From positions 124,001 through 188,000 of the forward strand of contig JBDSZL010000061.1 of the NCBI GenBank assembly GCA_039925145.1: a DNA stretch of 64,000 nucleotides, given 5' to 3'. Within the stretch, counting starts at the first letter, position 1. Each line of letters starts with the position of its first letter. Positions 6,639 to 16,985 of the stretch are shown one piece after another. This DNA is from JBDSZL01 sp039925145 (lineage in GTDB: Bacteria; Acidobacteriota; Vicinamibacteria; Vicinamibacterales; SCN-69-37). The translations under genes and the position numbers were made by a program. The notes beneath the pieces were generated by a model, which saw nothing but the letters and a program-made list of their open reading frames with translations, had not been told where the DNA came from and made no database searches.

Positions 6639-7463
6639 ATGACTAAACATGCGCGCATTGTGGCTGTCGCGAATCAAAAAGGCGGCGTCGCAAAGACCAC
6701 AACCACCATCAACCTCGGCGCATCGCTTGCGATGGCCAATCAGCGCGTATTGCTCGTCGACCTGGATCCACAGGCAAATCTCACGAGCGGCGTTGGCCAG
6801 AAGGGGCAGCAGGGCGCTGCTGGGACCGCGTACGAAGCGCTGACCGGGGATGAGTCGGACGCCGCGGGCTTCGTGGTGGCGACCGGCATCGACCACCTCT
6901 CGCTGGTGCCGGCGAATCGCGAGCTCACCGGCGCCGAAATCGAACTGGTCACGATGGACGGCCGCGAGCAGCGGCTGCGGCGGCTCCTGACGTCACTCCG
7001 ACCCAATTTCGACTACATCTTCGTCGATTCGCCCCCCTCCCTCGGTCTGCTCACGCTGAATGCGCTCGTTGCTGCCGATACGGTGTTGATACCGCTCAAC
7101 TGCGAGTACTTCGCGCTCGAAGGCATCGCCGAGCTCACCGCGACCATCGAGAGGGTGCGGGCGGCGCTGAACCCTCCATTGGCGATCGAAGGCGTTTTAT
7201 TGACGATGTACGACGACAGGACGAATCTGGGACAACAGGTGAGCGCCAATATCCGGGAATACTTCGGCGACCAGGTGTACAAGACTGTCATCCCCAGGAA
7301 CATCCGGCTCGGCGAAGCGCCCAGTCACGGCGTCCCGGTCATCCTGTATGACGCCCGCTCTCGAGGCGCTGAAGCGTATGTTGCGCTCGCGCACGAGTTC
7401 CTCAACCGGCATCGACAGACACCAGGTGCCGCCGAACCAGCCGCGATCTCGAAAAAGGACTGA
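6639..7463 (+). CDS. parA: ParA/Soj chromosome-partitioning ATPase
   Basis: 274 residues from the ATG at 6639 (MTKHARIVAVANQKGG); an in-frame extension to 6435 overlaps rsmG and is not family-like. The deviant Walker A KGGVAKTTT (residues 14-22), LLVDLDPQANLTSG and the Walker B region YIFVDSPPSLGLLTLNAL are all present. ParA forms ATP-dependent dimers on DNA and, with ParB bound at parS, segregates the origin region. parB follows after 3 bp, so the two are co-transcribed. The two parS sites upstream complete the system. Confidence 0.97.
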   Translation: MTKHARIVAVANQKGGVAKTTTTINLGASLAMANQRVLLVDLDPQANLTSGVGQKGQQGAAGTAYEALTGDESDAAGFVVATGIDHLSLVPANRELTGAEIELVTMDGREQRLRRLLTSLRPNFDYIFVDSPPSLGLLTLNALVAADTVLIPLNCEYFALEGIAELTATIERVRAALNPPLAIEGVLLTMYDDRTNLGQQVSANIREYFGDQVYKTVIPRNIRLGEAPSHGVPVILYDARSRGAEAYVALAHEFLNRHRQTPGAAEPAAISKKD

Positions 7464-7466
7464 AGA

Positions 7467-8342
7467 ATGGCCGAGAAACGACCTGCCCTCGGGCGTGGCC
7501 TCAGTGCTCTGATTCCCCGCGCCGTACCGCCCCCCACCCCCGCACCTTCGGAGGAGGGCGGCCCCGCAGCCGCCGGGGAACTCGACATCGATCTGCTCGT
7601 GCCCAACGCGCGGCAGCCGCGCACGCATATCGCCGATCAGCGTCTCGAGGAGCTCGCACAATCCATCCGCGTGAATGGCGTGATTCAGCCCATCCTGGTC
7701 CGTCGGGTCGAGGGACGGTTCGAAATCGTCGCGGGCGAACGCCGGTGGCGTGCCGCGCAACGCGCCGGGCTGATGAAAGTGCCGGTGGTCGTTCGCGACG
7801 TCGCAGACGACAACCTGCTGCAGGTCGCGCTCATCGAGAACATCCAACGCGAAGATCTGAACGCCATCGAAGAGGCGCAGGCGTACCGGCGCCTGGGCGA
7901 CGAGCATCAGATGTCGCAGGAGGCCATCGCGACGGCCGTAGGGAAGGATCGCGCGACCATCGCGAACTACGTCCGCCTGCTGCGCTTGCCCGCCGAAGTC
8001 CGCAACGACGTGGCGTCCTCGTCAATCTCTATGGGGCATGCGCGCGCTCTGCTCTCGCTGCCTGACGAAGCGGCCCAGCGGCGTGTGGCGCGGGAGGTGG
8101 TCTCGAAAGGGCTGTCCGTTCGCGATACCGAAGCGCTAGTCCGCCGCGAAGTGACGCCGCCGGCGACGCCGCCGGAACGGGCACCGGATCCCAACGTGAA
8201 GGCCGCCGAAGAGCGCCTGAAACTAGCACTCGGCACGCGCGTGCGCATTGTGCGGTCGGGCGCCAGGGGCCGATTCGAGATCGATTTCACGGGAGAGCAG
8301 GAGCTGCAGCGACTCTTCGATCTGCTGGTCTCCAGTCGGTGA
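7467..8342 (+). CDS. parB: ParB/Spo0J chromosome-partitioning CTPase
   Basis: 291 residues. It starts with the family's MAEKRPALGRGLSALIP ParA-interacting tail, followed by a short Pro-rich linker. The ParB N-terminal CTPase domain has GERRWRAA (residues 90-97) and LIENIQREDLNAIEEA. The helix-turn-helix (MSQEAIATAVGKDRATIANY) reads parS, and a C-terminal dimerisation domain follows. It binds the two parS palindromes at 5849 and 5886, then spreads as a CTP-dependent clamp. Start codon ATG with GGA-rich upstream sequence. Confidence 0.97.
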   Translation: MAEKRPALGRGLSALIPRAVPPPTPAPSEEGGPAAAGELDIDLLVPNARQPRTHIADQRLEELAQSIRVNGVIQPILVRRVEGRFEIVAGERRWRAAQRAGLMKVPVVVRDVADDNLLQVALIENIQREDLNAIEEAQAYRRLGDEHQMSQEAIATAVGKDRATIANYVRLLRLPAEVRNDVASSSISMGHARALLSLPDEAAQRRVAREVVSKGLSVRDTEALVRREVTPPATPPERAPDPNVKAAEERLKLALGTRVRIVRSGARGRFEIDFTGEQELQRLFDLLVSSR

Positions 8343-8368
8343 GCACCGGTCCGACAGCCACTGGTTCT

Positions 8369-8397
8369 TTGCCCTCGGCCCGCAGCGATGGTATAAA
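8369..8397 (+). promoter_or_regulatory. Probable sigma-70 type promoter of the atp operon
   Basis: TTGCCC at 8369-8374 and TATAAA at 8392-8397 with an exact 17-bp spacer, in the 281-bp gap between parB and atpH. The -10 differs from TATAAT in one base. The next start codon is atpH at 8624, giving a leader of about 220 nt in which no gene is seen. Confidence 0.55.
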
Positions 8398-8623
8398 TTT
8401 ACGTTTGGCTGGAGGTACACGGACGATCCTGTGTGCCGTGGTCCGTCGCTGGGGCTGGCACGAGGCGCCGGGCTGTCCAGGCGCGCGGTGCCCCAGGTCC
8501 AGCCTTCGGCGCCGCGCCGCGTGACTCCTGAATGACTGTCTTGTTGATTCCTATGTTACGCACACGCTACCGTGCCGCCCCGACCGGCTCCGCTGTCGTG
8601 CGCGGCTTCCGGAAGGTGCCACG

Positions 8624-9172
8624 GTGAGCACCCAGTCACTGGCTCGACAGTACGCCAATGCCGCATACGATGTCGCTCGGCGCAATGACGTCGTCGAGGC
8701 GGTCGGACGCGATCTGGCGGATCTGGCCGCGATCATCTCGACACATCCCGATCTCGAGGCCGTCTTCGCGACACCGCTCGTGACGCCCGCGAAGAAGCGG
8801 GCGCTGGTCGAAGCCCTGGCTAACGCATCACAGGGGCTCACCGACGAGGCGAGACGACTGCTGTTGCTGCTCGCGGACCGGAACCGGCTGACGCTCGTGC
8901 GCGACGTTGCTGCCGCATATGCCGACCGTTGCATGCGCGCGAGCAAAGCGGTCGCCGCAGACGTCACGACCGCGGTCCCTCTCGGCGATCCGGAAAAGCG
9001 CGCGCTCGAAGCCGCGCTGGGCACCGCCACGGGGCAGACGGTCACCGTCACCCATCACGTCGACCCCTCGATCATCGGCGGCCTTGTGGCGCGGGTCGGC
9101 AGCCTGGTCTTCGACAGCAGCGTCACGCGGCAGATGGAGCGCTTGCGACAGCGACTCCTGGCGGACGCCTGA
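8624..9172 (+). CDS. atpH: F1F0 ATP synthase delta subunit
   Basis: 182 residues from a GTG with GGAAGG upstream. It is the peripheral-stalk subunit that ties the F1 head to subunit b. It has the typical helical N-terminal domain (LARQYANAAYDVARRNDVVE) and the C-terminal signature (HHVDPSIIGGLVARVGSLVF, then DSSVTRQMERLRQRL), which matches the family pattern closely. It is first in the atpH-A-G-D-C set. The genes for b, c and a, which normally precede it, are not here; parB is directly upstream. Confidence 0.93.
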   Translation: MSTQSLARQYANAAYDVARRNDVVEAVGRDLADLAAIISTHPDLEAVFATPLVTPAKKRALVEALANASQGLTDEARRLLLLLADRNRLTLVRDVAAAYADRCMRASKAVAADVTTAVPLGDPEKRALEAALGTATGQTVTVTHHVDPSIIGGLVARVGSLVFDSSVTRQMERLRQRLLADA

Positions 9173-9232
9173 CGCGGGCAGGTTCCGGGATTCACGTAGG
9201 ACCGGGCGCGGGGCGCCCTTTTGAGGACATCG

Positions 9233-10756
9233 ATGCAGATCAACGCCGACGAAATCTCCAAGATCATCCGCGATCAAATCGGCAACTATGCCGTTGATGT
9301 TGACGTCGCCGAGGTCGGCACCGTCGTCTCCGTGGGCGACGGCATTGCCAGGATTCATGGCGTCGAACGGGCCATGTCGGGCGAGATGCTCGAGTTTCCC
9401 CACGGGCTGTTCGGCATTGCCTTGAATCTCGAAGAAGAGAGCGTGGGCGCCGTACTTCTGGGCCACTCCACCGACTTGAAAGAAGGCGACACGGTCAAGC
9501 GCACCGGCCGGATCATCTCGGTGCCTGTGGGCGACGAGCTCATCGGCCGCGTCGTGAATGCCCTCGGGCAGCCCATCGACGGCAAGGGTCCCATCGGCAC
9601 ATCGCAGCAGCTGCCCATCGAGCGGCTGGCCCCCGGCGTGGTCGATCGCCAGCCGGTGCGCGAGCCTCTGCAGACCGGGATCAAGGCGATTGACGGCATG
9701 GTGCCCATCGGTCGCGGTCAGCGCGAGTTGATCATTGGCGACCGCCAGACGGGCAAGACCGCAGTGGCGGTCGATGCCATCATCAACCAGCGCGGTCTGG
9801 GTGTCATCTGCATCTACAACGCGATTGGGCAGAAGCAGTCGACGATCGCGCAGGTCGTCAAGACCCTCGACGACGCGGGCGCGATGGAGTACACCATCGT
9901 GGTCGCGGCAGGCGCGTCGGATCCGGCGCCGCTGCTGTACATCAGCCCCTATTCGGCCTGCACGATTGGCGAGTTCTTTCGGGACAGCGGGCGCCACGCG
10001 CTGTGCATCTACGACGATCTGTCGAAACATGCGCAGTCGTACCGCGAGATTTCACTGCTGCTCCGGCGTCCTCCAGGGCGTGAAGCCTATCCTGGCGACG
10101 TGTTCTATCTGCACTCGCGCCTGCTCGAGCGCGCGGCGAAGCTGAACAAGGAGCTCGGTGGAGGATCGCTGACGGCGCTGCCCATCATCGAGACGCAGGC
10201 CGGTGACCTGTCGGCCTATATCCCGACCAACGTAATCTCCATTACCGACGGGCAGATCTTCCTCGAGGCCGACCTCTTCAACCAGGGGATCCGTCCGGCG
10301 ATCAACGTGGGCAACTCGGTGTCGCGTGTCGGTGGGTCGGCTCAGATCAAAGCCATGCGGCAGGTGGCCGGCTCGCTGCGCCTCGACCTCGCGCAGTACC
10401 GCGAGCTCGCCGCATTTGCGCAGTTCGGGAGCGATCTCGATCCGGGCACACAGCGTCAGCTGAACCGCGGCAAGCGCCTGACCGAGATCTTGAAGCAACC
10501 GCAATATCGGCCGCTCTCGGTCGAGAAGCAGGTGGCCATCGTCTTCGCGGCGACCAACGGCTATCTCGACCCCATCGCGGTCGACCGGCTCGGTGCGTTC
10601 GAAGAGGGACTGTATCGATATCTCGAGAGCCGCCACCCGGCGGTTCTCTCGGCCATCGCCGAGAAGAAGATTCTCGACGATGAGGTGAAGCAGGGGCTGA
10701 AGACCGCACTCGAGGAGTACTCGAAAGATTTCGTCGCGGGCGGCGTGGCGGCGTGA
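9233..10756 (+). CDS. atpA: F1F0 ATP synthase alpha subunit
   Basis: 507 residues from the ATG at 9233 (MQINADEISKIIRDQIGNY), preceded by TTGAGGACA; the in-frame start at 9221 would add only four residues. Non-catalytic nucleotide-binding subunit with Walker A GDRQTGKT at residues 169-176, as in the family. The family signature region around PAINVGNSVSRVGG is intact. Length is normal. It forms the alpha3beta3 head with atpD. Confidence 0.97.
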   Translation: MQINADEISKIIRDQIGNYAVDVDVAEVGTVVSVGDGIARIHGVERAMSGEMLEFPHGLFGIALNLEEESVGAVLLGHSTDLKEGDTVKRTGRIISVPVGDELIGRVVNALGQPIDGKGPIGTSQQLPIERLAPGVVDRQPVREPLQTGIKAIDGMVPIGRGQRELIIGDRQTGKTAVAVDAIINQRGLGVICIYNAIGQKQSTIAQVVKTLDDAGAMEYTIVVAAGASDPAPLLYISPYSACTIGEFFRDSGRHALCIYDDLSKHAQSYREISLLLRRPPGREAYPGDVFYLHSRLLERAAKLNKELGGGSLTALPIIETQAGDLSAYIPTNVISITDGQIFLEADLFNQGIRPAINVGNSVSRVGGSAQIKAMRQVAGSLRLDLAQYRELAAFAQFGSDLDPGTQRQLNRGKRLTEILKQPQYRPLSVEKQVAIVFAATNGYLDPIAVDRLGAFEEGLYRYLESRHPAVLSAIAEKKILDDEVKQGLKTALEEYSKDFVAGGVAA

Positions 10757-10791
10757 TGGCAGCTCGGCAGTCCAGGGGGAGCCAGTAACCC

Positions 10792-11661
10792 GTGCCTTCA
10801 CTCATCGACATGCGTCGGCGCATACGCGCCGTCAAATCGACGCAGCAGATCACCAAGGCCATGAAAATGGTCGCGGCGTCCAAGTTGCGGCGGGCCCAGG
10901 AGCGTGTGGTCGCCACGCGTCCCTTTGCCAAGCAGGCCCGCCAGGTGCTGGCGAGTATCGCGGCCCGCGTTGACGAGTCGGTGCATCCGCTGCTTGTTCG
11001 GAGGCCCGGGGCCGACACAGGACCCACGCTCGTCATCGTGATCACCTCCGACCGCGGTCTGTGCGGCAGCTTCAACACCAATATCATCAAGGCGACCGGC
11101 CAGTTCCTCAGGGAGAACCCGGGACGGGCGGTGTCACTCGGACTGGTCGGCCGGAAGAGTCGTGACTTCTTCGGACGGCGCGGTGTGCCGGTGCGCTTCG
11201 ATTACGTGAATCTGCCGAAGCTGATCTCGTTCGCCGAGGCCGAAGCCATCGCGGCGCCCGCGGTCGCGGACTATGTCGCTGGCGTCGTCGACAGTGTCTA
11301 CCTGGTCTACAACGAGTTCAAGTCGGTCATGCAGCAGAAGCTGGTCGTGGAGCAGTTGCTCCCGCTGGCACCCGTCACCTCGGCTGAAGCCGCGGCGGAC
11401 CCGGGCACTGAATATTTGTTCGAGCCGTCGCCTGAGCGGATTCTCGACGTGCTGCTGCAGCGGCTGGTGGTGGCGCAAGTCCTGCGAGCGCTGCTCGAAT
11501 CGAACGCGGCGTTCTTTGCGGCGCAGATGACGGCGATGGACGCGGCGACGCGCAATTCGTCCGACATGATCGACGCCCTGACGTTGTACATGAACAAGCT
11601 GCGGCAGGCGGCGATTACGCGCGAGATCATCGAGGTCGTCTCGGGCGCGCAGGCGCTCTGA
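10792..11661 (+). CDS. atpG: F1F0 ATP synthase gamma subunit
   Basis: 289 residues from the GTG at 10792, 35 bp after atpA. It is the central rotor shaft of F1. N-terminal SLIDMRRRIRAVKSTQQITK and AMKMVAASKLRRAQ form the first coiled-coil arm. The C-terminal arm AMDAATRNSSDMIDALTLYM followed by NKLRQAAITREIIEVVSGA is the diagnostic family signature. Both arms and the Rossmann-like middle domain (VIVITSDRGLCGSFNTN) are present, so the subunit should be functional. Confidence 0.96.
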   Translation: MPSLIDMRRRIRAVKSTQQITKAMKMVAASKLRRAQERVVATRPFAKQARQVLASIAARVDESVHPLLVRRPGADTGPTLVIVITSDRGLCGSFNTNIIKATGQFLRENPGRAVSLGLVGRKSRDFFGRRGVPVRFDYVNLPKLISFAEAEAIAAPAVADYVAGVVDSVYLVYNEFKSVMQQKLVVEQLLPLAPVTSAEAAADPGTEYLFEPSPERILDVLLQRLVVAQVLRALLESNAAFFAAQMTAMDAATRNSSDMIDALTLYMNKLRQAAITREIIEVVSGAQAL

Positions 11662-11740
11662 TCGCGGCGGGTCGCGGCCGCACACGGACAGGGTCTGCAT
11701 GACGACCGGCAACGGATCGTCGAACAGAAAGAGCACACAC

Positions 11741-13183
<1,443 letters not shown>

Positions 13184-13186
13184 GTC

Positions 13187-13609
13187 ATGGCGCTTCCGAC
13201 ACACGTCCGCCTCGAGTTCGTGACGCCCGCGCGCGCCATCGTGCACGAGGACGTCGACGAGGTCGAATTGCCGGGCGAAGACGGCTACTTCGGTGTGCTG
13301 CCAGGGCATGCCCCCCTGCTGGCTGCGCTGAAGACCGGGGAGATGTGGTACCGCATCGGCACCGAAAAGCACTTTGCGTTTGTCGACGGGGGATTTGCGG
13401 AAGTACTTCCTGATCGCGTGTCGATTCTCGCCCAGATCGCTGAACGGGCCGACGAGATCGACATCCAGCGTGCCGAGGCGGCCAAACGACGGGCGGAGGA
13501 ACGCCTGTCGGGGCCGACGGTCGTGGAATTGGACGCAGAACGCGCCCGGGTCGCGCTGCTGCGCGCCATCACACGCCTCAATATCACCCGTCAGCATCGC
13601 GTACGTTAG
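13187..13609 (+). CDS. atpC: F1F0 ATP synthase epsilon subunit
   Basis: 140 residues, three bases after atpD. N-terminal beta-sandwich with VRLEFVTPARAIVHEDVDEV and LPGEDGYFGVLPGHAPLLAAL, the family hallmark. A C-terminal helical hairpin follows (RAEAAKRRAEERL, ALLRAITRLNITRQHR), which in other bacteria can inhibit ATP hydrolysis. It closes the F1 set and is followed after three bases by a PP2C phosphatase gene. Confidence 0.95.
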   Translation: MALPTHVRLEFVTPARAIVHEDVDEVELPGEDGYFGVLPGHAPLLAALKTGEMWYRIGTEKHFAFVDGGFAEVLPDRVSILAQIAERADEIDIQRAEAAKRRAEERLSGPTVVELDAERARVALLRAITRLNITRQHRVR

Positions 13610-13612
13610 GCG

Positions 13613-14383
13613 ATGCTGCGCATAGTCTCGGCGGCGGTCTCGCATCCGGGCCTGCGCCGGGAGCAGAACGAAGACGCCTACTGCGCTCGCGCCGACCTGG
13701 GTCTCTACGTCGTCGCAGACGGCATGGGCGGCCACGCCGCGGGTGAGGTCGCCTCACGCATGGCGGTCGACGCGATCGAGGCGTTCGTGGTCGAGACGCG
13801 CGACGGCCCCCCGGCAGGCGGGTGGCCCATGCCCTACGATCCGTCCCTGCCGCTCGACGGTAACAGGCTGACAATCGGTTTCCAGCTCGCGAACCAGAGC
13901 CTGGCGGTCGCCGCGGCGGGGAACCCGGCGCTGCGAGGGATGGCCACCACCGCCTCCGCCGCGCTGACGAGCGATGAGTCCGTGGTGCTCGGCCACATCG
14001 GCGACAGCCGCATCTATCTCTGGCGCGACGGCACCCTCAGGCAGCTGACGACGGATCACTCGTGGGTCGGCGATCGGATTCGCGCAGGAATGCTGTCGGA
14101 GTCCGACGCGCGGCAGCATCCATGGCGCAACGTGGTGACCCGCGCGATCACGGGGGGAGACGACCCGCTGGTCGACGTGATCACGGTACCGGCCGAGGAC
14201 GGCGATTGCCTGATGCTCTGTTCCGATGGGCTGTCGAGCGTCGTGCCGCTCGCAATGATGCAGGAGGTGCTGTCGGCCGGGCACACGCTCGAGTTGACCT
14301 GCCGCGCTCTCGTAGACGCCGCAAACGATCTGGGCGGACCGGACAACATCACCGTCGCATTGCTGAGGGCGGATGTGGAGTAA
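13613..14383 (+). CDS. PP2C-family serine/threonine protein phosphatase (PrpC/Stp1-like)
   Basis: 256 residues. Metal-dependent phosphatase with the canonical motifs RREQNEDAYC (metal-binding Asp), VVADGMGGHAAGEVAS, VLGHIGDSRIYLWRDG, LTTDHSWV, MLCSDGLSSVV and GGPDNITVALL. All the acidic metal ligands appear present. It removes phosphate from Ser/Thr of proteins; the partner kinase is not in the window. Start is three bases after atpC and the end overlaps the ABC permease by 11 bp, so it belongs to the same transcription unit. Confidence 0.93.
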   Translation: MLRIVSAAVSHPGLRREQNEDAYCARADLGLYVVADGMGGHAAGEVASRMAVDAIEAFVVETRDGPPAGGWPMPYDPSLPLDGNRLTIGFQLANQSLAVAAAGNPALRGMATTASAALTSDESVVLGHIGDSRIYLWRDGTLRQLTTDHSWVGDRIRAGMLSESDARQHPWRNVVTRAITGGDDPLVDVITVPAEDGDCLMLCSDGLSSVVPLAMMQEVLSAGHTLELTCRALVDAANDLGGPDNITVALLRADVE

Positions 14384-15185
14384 CCTCGCCAGCCTCGCGC
14401 GCCATCGTCCGCTCATCCAGAGTCTCGTCGCGCGAGAGCTGAAGGCCCGCTATCGCGGATCGGTGCTGGGTTTCTTCTGGTCCTTCGTCAACCCGTTGAT
14501 GTTGCTGACGATCTACACGTTCGTGTTTGCCAAGATTCTGCCGAACACCACGCCGGAAACCTCGCCATACCCCGTGTTCATGTTCAGCGGGCTCCTGCCG
14601 TGGACGTGGCTGTCATCCTCACTCCTCGAGGCATCGGGATCGCTCATTTCGGGTGGCAACCTCATCAAGAAGGTGCTCTTCCCAGCCGAGGTGCTGCCCA
14701 TTGTCAGCGTGCTCTCGAACCTCGTTCATTTTCTGCTGGGTCTCGTGATCCTGGCGGCGTTCATGATCTGGTTTCAGCACTTCCCGGACTGGAATGACCT
14801 TGCCTGGTTTCCCGTCATCGTGATGGTGCAGCTGGTGTTCACGCTCGGACTGGCGCTGCTCCTTGCCGCCCTCACGGTTCACTTTCGGGATATCCGCGAA
14901 CTGCTGGGCAACCTGTTGACGTTCTGGTTTTTCGCCACGCCGATCATCTATTACTACAAGATGGACACGGTTCAGGATTTCCTGTGGCTGTTCAAGCTGA
15001 ATCCCTTCTTCCATCTGGCCGTGTCGTACCAGGAGATTCTGTTCTTTCACGGTGAGACGCCGACCGGCTCGTCGTTCGGGCACATGTGGTCGCTCCTGGC
15101 ACTGGGCGGGGCTTCGATCGTGCTGTTCGTCGTGTGCTACTGGGTCTTCGATCGCCTGCGCGACTCGTTTGCGGAAGCGGTATGA
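14373..15185 (+). CDS. ABC-2 type polysaccharide exporter permease (Wzm-like)
   Basis: 270 residues with six predicted membrane helices. The N-terminal cytoplasmic segment SLVARELKARYRGSVLGFFW plus SFVNPLMLLTIYTFVFAKI is characteristic of O-antigen, teichoic-acid and capsule exporters. The ATG overlaps the end of the phosphatase gene by 11 bp. Together with the next gene it should form a transporter that moves a lipid-linked glycan across the inner membrane. Confidence 0.92.
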   Translation: MWSNLASLARHRPLIQSLVARELKARYRGSVLGFFWSFVNPLMLLTIYTFVFAKILPNTTPETSPYPVFMFSGLLPWTWLSSSLLEASGSLISGGNLIKKVLFPAEVLPIVSVLSNLVHFLLGLVILAAFMIWFQHFPDWNDLAWFPVIVMVQLVFTLGLALLLAALTVHFRDIRELLGNLLTFWFFATPIIYYYKMDTVQDFLWLFKLNPFFHLAVSYQEILFFHGETPTGSSFGHMWSLLALGGASIVLFVVCYWVFDRLRDSFAEAV

Positions 15186-16501
15186 CGCCAGCCATCGAAC
15201 TGCACGAGGTCACGAAGATCTATCGGCGCTACGGGGGGCGTCAATTCTCGACATTGAAGAGCGCGCTCCTGCACCGCAGCATCCTGCGGGATCTGAAGCC
15301 CAGCGAGACGTTTCCGGCCCTCCGCGGGGTGTCGTTCGCCGTTCCGCGGGGCCAGACACTCGGTGTGATCGGCAGAAACGGATCGGGCAAGAGCACCGCC
15401 CTCAAAGTGGTTGCCGGCATCACGAAACCGACCAGCGGCTGGGTACGGGTGCAGGGTCGCATTTCGGCGCTCATCGAACTCGGCGCGGGATTCCATCCTG
15501 AGATTTCAGGTCGGGAGAACGTCTTCATCAACGGCATCATGTTGGGTCTGACGCGGCGCCAGATTGAGCAGCGCTTTGATGAGATTGTCGAGTTCGCGGA
15601 GCTGACGCAGTTCATCGACGCGCCGGTCAAGACGTACTCGTCGGGGATGTACATGCGCCTTGGGTTTGCCGTGGCGATCCATGTCGACCCCGACGTGCTG
15701 CTCGTAGACGAGGTCCTCGCCGTAGGCGATGAGGGGTTCACGCACAAGTGCCTCGACAAGTTCGCGGAGTTCAAGCGTCGGAACAAGACGATCCTGCTCG
15801 TGACGCACTCACTCGGGCTGGTCGAGCGGTTTTGTGACGAGGCGCTCTGGCTGGACCATGGGGAGAGGAAACACCTCGGTGACCCGAAGCGTGTGATCGG
15901 CGCGTACATGACCGATGTCGAGCGACAGGAAGAGCAACTCCTGACCGCCGACGAGGCGAAGACGCTTCGCGACGTCGACAACCCCACCCGCAGCCAGGCT
16001 CAGACCATCGACGACCAGGCTGCCGCCAAAGACATGACGCAGCTCACCGAGGGCCGCTGGGGATCGGGCGGCGTCGAGATTCGTGAAGTGACCCTGCTGG
16101 GAGACCAGCGCCAGGTCACCCACATCTTTCACACCGGAGAGCCCATTACCGTCAAACTCGCAGTGTCGGCAGCTGACCCGGTGACTGATTTCGTCTTCGG
16201 GATTGGGATCTTCAATGCCGAGGGGCTATGCGTCTATGGCACGAACACGGACATCGAGGAGTATCAGTCCGATCGATTTGCAGGCGATGCCGACGTGATG
16301 TTCCACATCGAGGCGCTCGATCTCGTCGAGGGTACGTACAAACTCGACGTGGCCGTCCACAAGCGCGATGGAGCGCCCTACGACTACCACCGGCTGCTGT
16401 ACACGTTCCGGGTCAAGTCGCGCCTCAAGGACGTCGGCATCTACAGGCCGCGCCATCGCTGGGAGTTCTCGCCGACGGTGAAGTTTCGGCTCAAAGCATG
16501 A
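15182..16501 (+). CDS. ABC polysaccharide exporter ATPase with C-terminal carbohydrate-binding domain (Wzt-like)
   Basis: 439 residues; the ATG overlaps the permease stop (ATGA). ATPase domain with Walker A GRNGSGKST (residues 64-72), signature YSSGMYMRLGFAVA, Walker B VLLVDEVLAVGDE and the switch His in LLVTHS. A linker leads to a C-terminal beta-sandwich (about residues 295-435) with ITVKLAVSAADPVTDFVFGI and EGTYKLDVAVHKRDGAPYDY, as in Wzt proteins that recognise the modified end of their O-polysaccharide. Several long frames upstream of 15182 are shadows. Confidence 0.93.
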   Translation: MTPAIELHEVTKIYRRYGGRQFSTLKSALLHRSILRDLKPSETFPALRGVSFAVPRGQTLGVIGRNGSGKSTALKVVAGITKPTSGWVRVQGRISALIELGAGFHPEISGRENVFINGIMLGLTRRQIEQRFDEIVEFAELTQFIDAPVKTYSSGMYMRLGFAVAIHVDPDVLLVDEVLAVGDEGFTHKCLDKFAEFKRRNKTILLVTHSLGLVERFCDEALWLDHGERKHLGDPKRVIGAYMTDVERQEEQLLTADEAKTLRDVDNPTRSQAQTIDDQAAAKDMTQLTEGRWGSGGVEIREVTLLGDQRQVTHIFHTGEPITVKLAVSAADPVTDFVFGIGIFNAEGLCVYGTNTDIEEYQSDRFAGDADVMFHIEALDLVEGTYKLDVAVHKRDGAPYDYHRLLYTFRVKSRLKDVGIYRPRHRWEFSPTVKFRLKA

Positions 16502-16507
16502 GGATCG

Positions 16508-16975
16508 GTGCCCGTCCTCAGCACTGACGCACTCGCGGCGTTGGCGGCCCAGGCGCGCGCCGACGACCGGAGGGTGGTCTTCACGAACGGCGTGTTCGAT
16601 CTGCTGCACCCGGGTCACGTGCGCTACCTTTGCGCGGCCCGTGCCGAGGGGGACCTGCTGCTCGTGGGGGTGAATTCCGATCGGTCCGTTCGGAGCAACA
16701 AGGGTGAGAGCCGGCCGATTACTCCCGAACAGGAGCGGGCGGAAATCCTTGCCGCGCTCGCGTGTGTGGACGCGGTCGCCGTGTTCGACGCGGAGACCCC
16801 GGCGGAGATCATTCGTGACGTGCAGCCGGACGTCCTCGTCAAGGGAGCCGACTGGCCGGCCGATCAGATCGTTGGACGTGAGACGGTCGAGGCGCGCGGC
16901 GGGCGAGTGGTCCGCATTCCGGTCGAGCAGGGCTGGTCGACGACGTCGATCATCGAGCGGATCCATCGCTCGTGA
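16508..16975 (+). CDS. rfaE2: D-glycero-beta-D-manno-heptose 1-phosphate adenylyltransferase (HldE C-domain/RfaE2)
   Basis: 155 residues from a GTG. Nucleotidyltransferase fold with VVFTNGVFDLLHPGHVRYL containing the HxGH motif, VGVNSDRSVRSNKG, and the C-terminal PDVLVKGADWPADQIVGRE, then STTSIIERI. It activates heptose phosphate to ADP-heptose for LPS inner core or other glycans. It is a stand-alone domain, without the kinase half found in fused HldE. Placement after the exporter genes supports a cell-envelope glycan role. Confidence 0.9.
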   Translation: MPVLSTDALAALAAQARADDRRVVFTNGVFDLLHPGHVRYLCAARAEGDLLLVGVNSDRSVRSNKGESRPITPEQERAEILAALACVDAVAVFDAETPAEIIRDVQPDVLVKGADWPADQIVGRETVEARGGRVVRIPVEQGWSTTSIIERIHRS

Positions 16976-16985
16976 AGCGGAGCGC

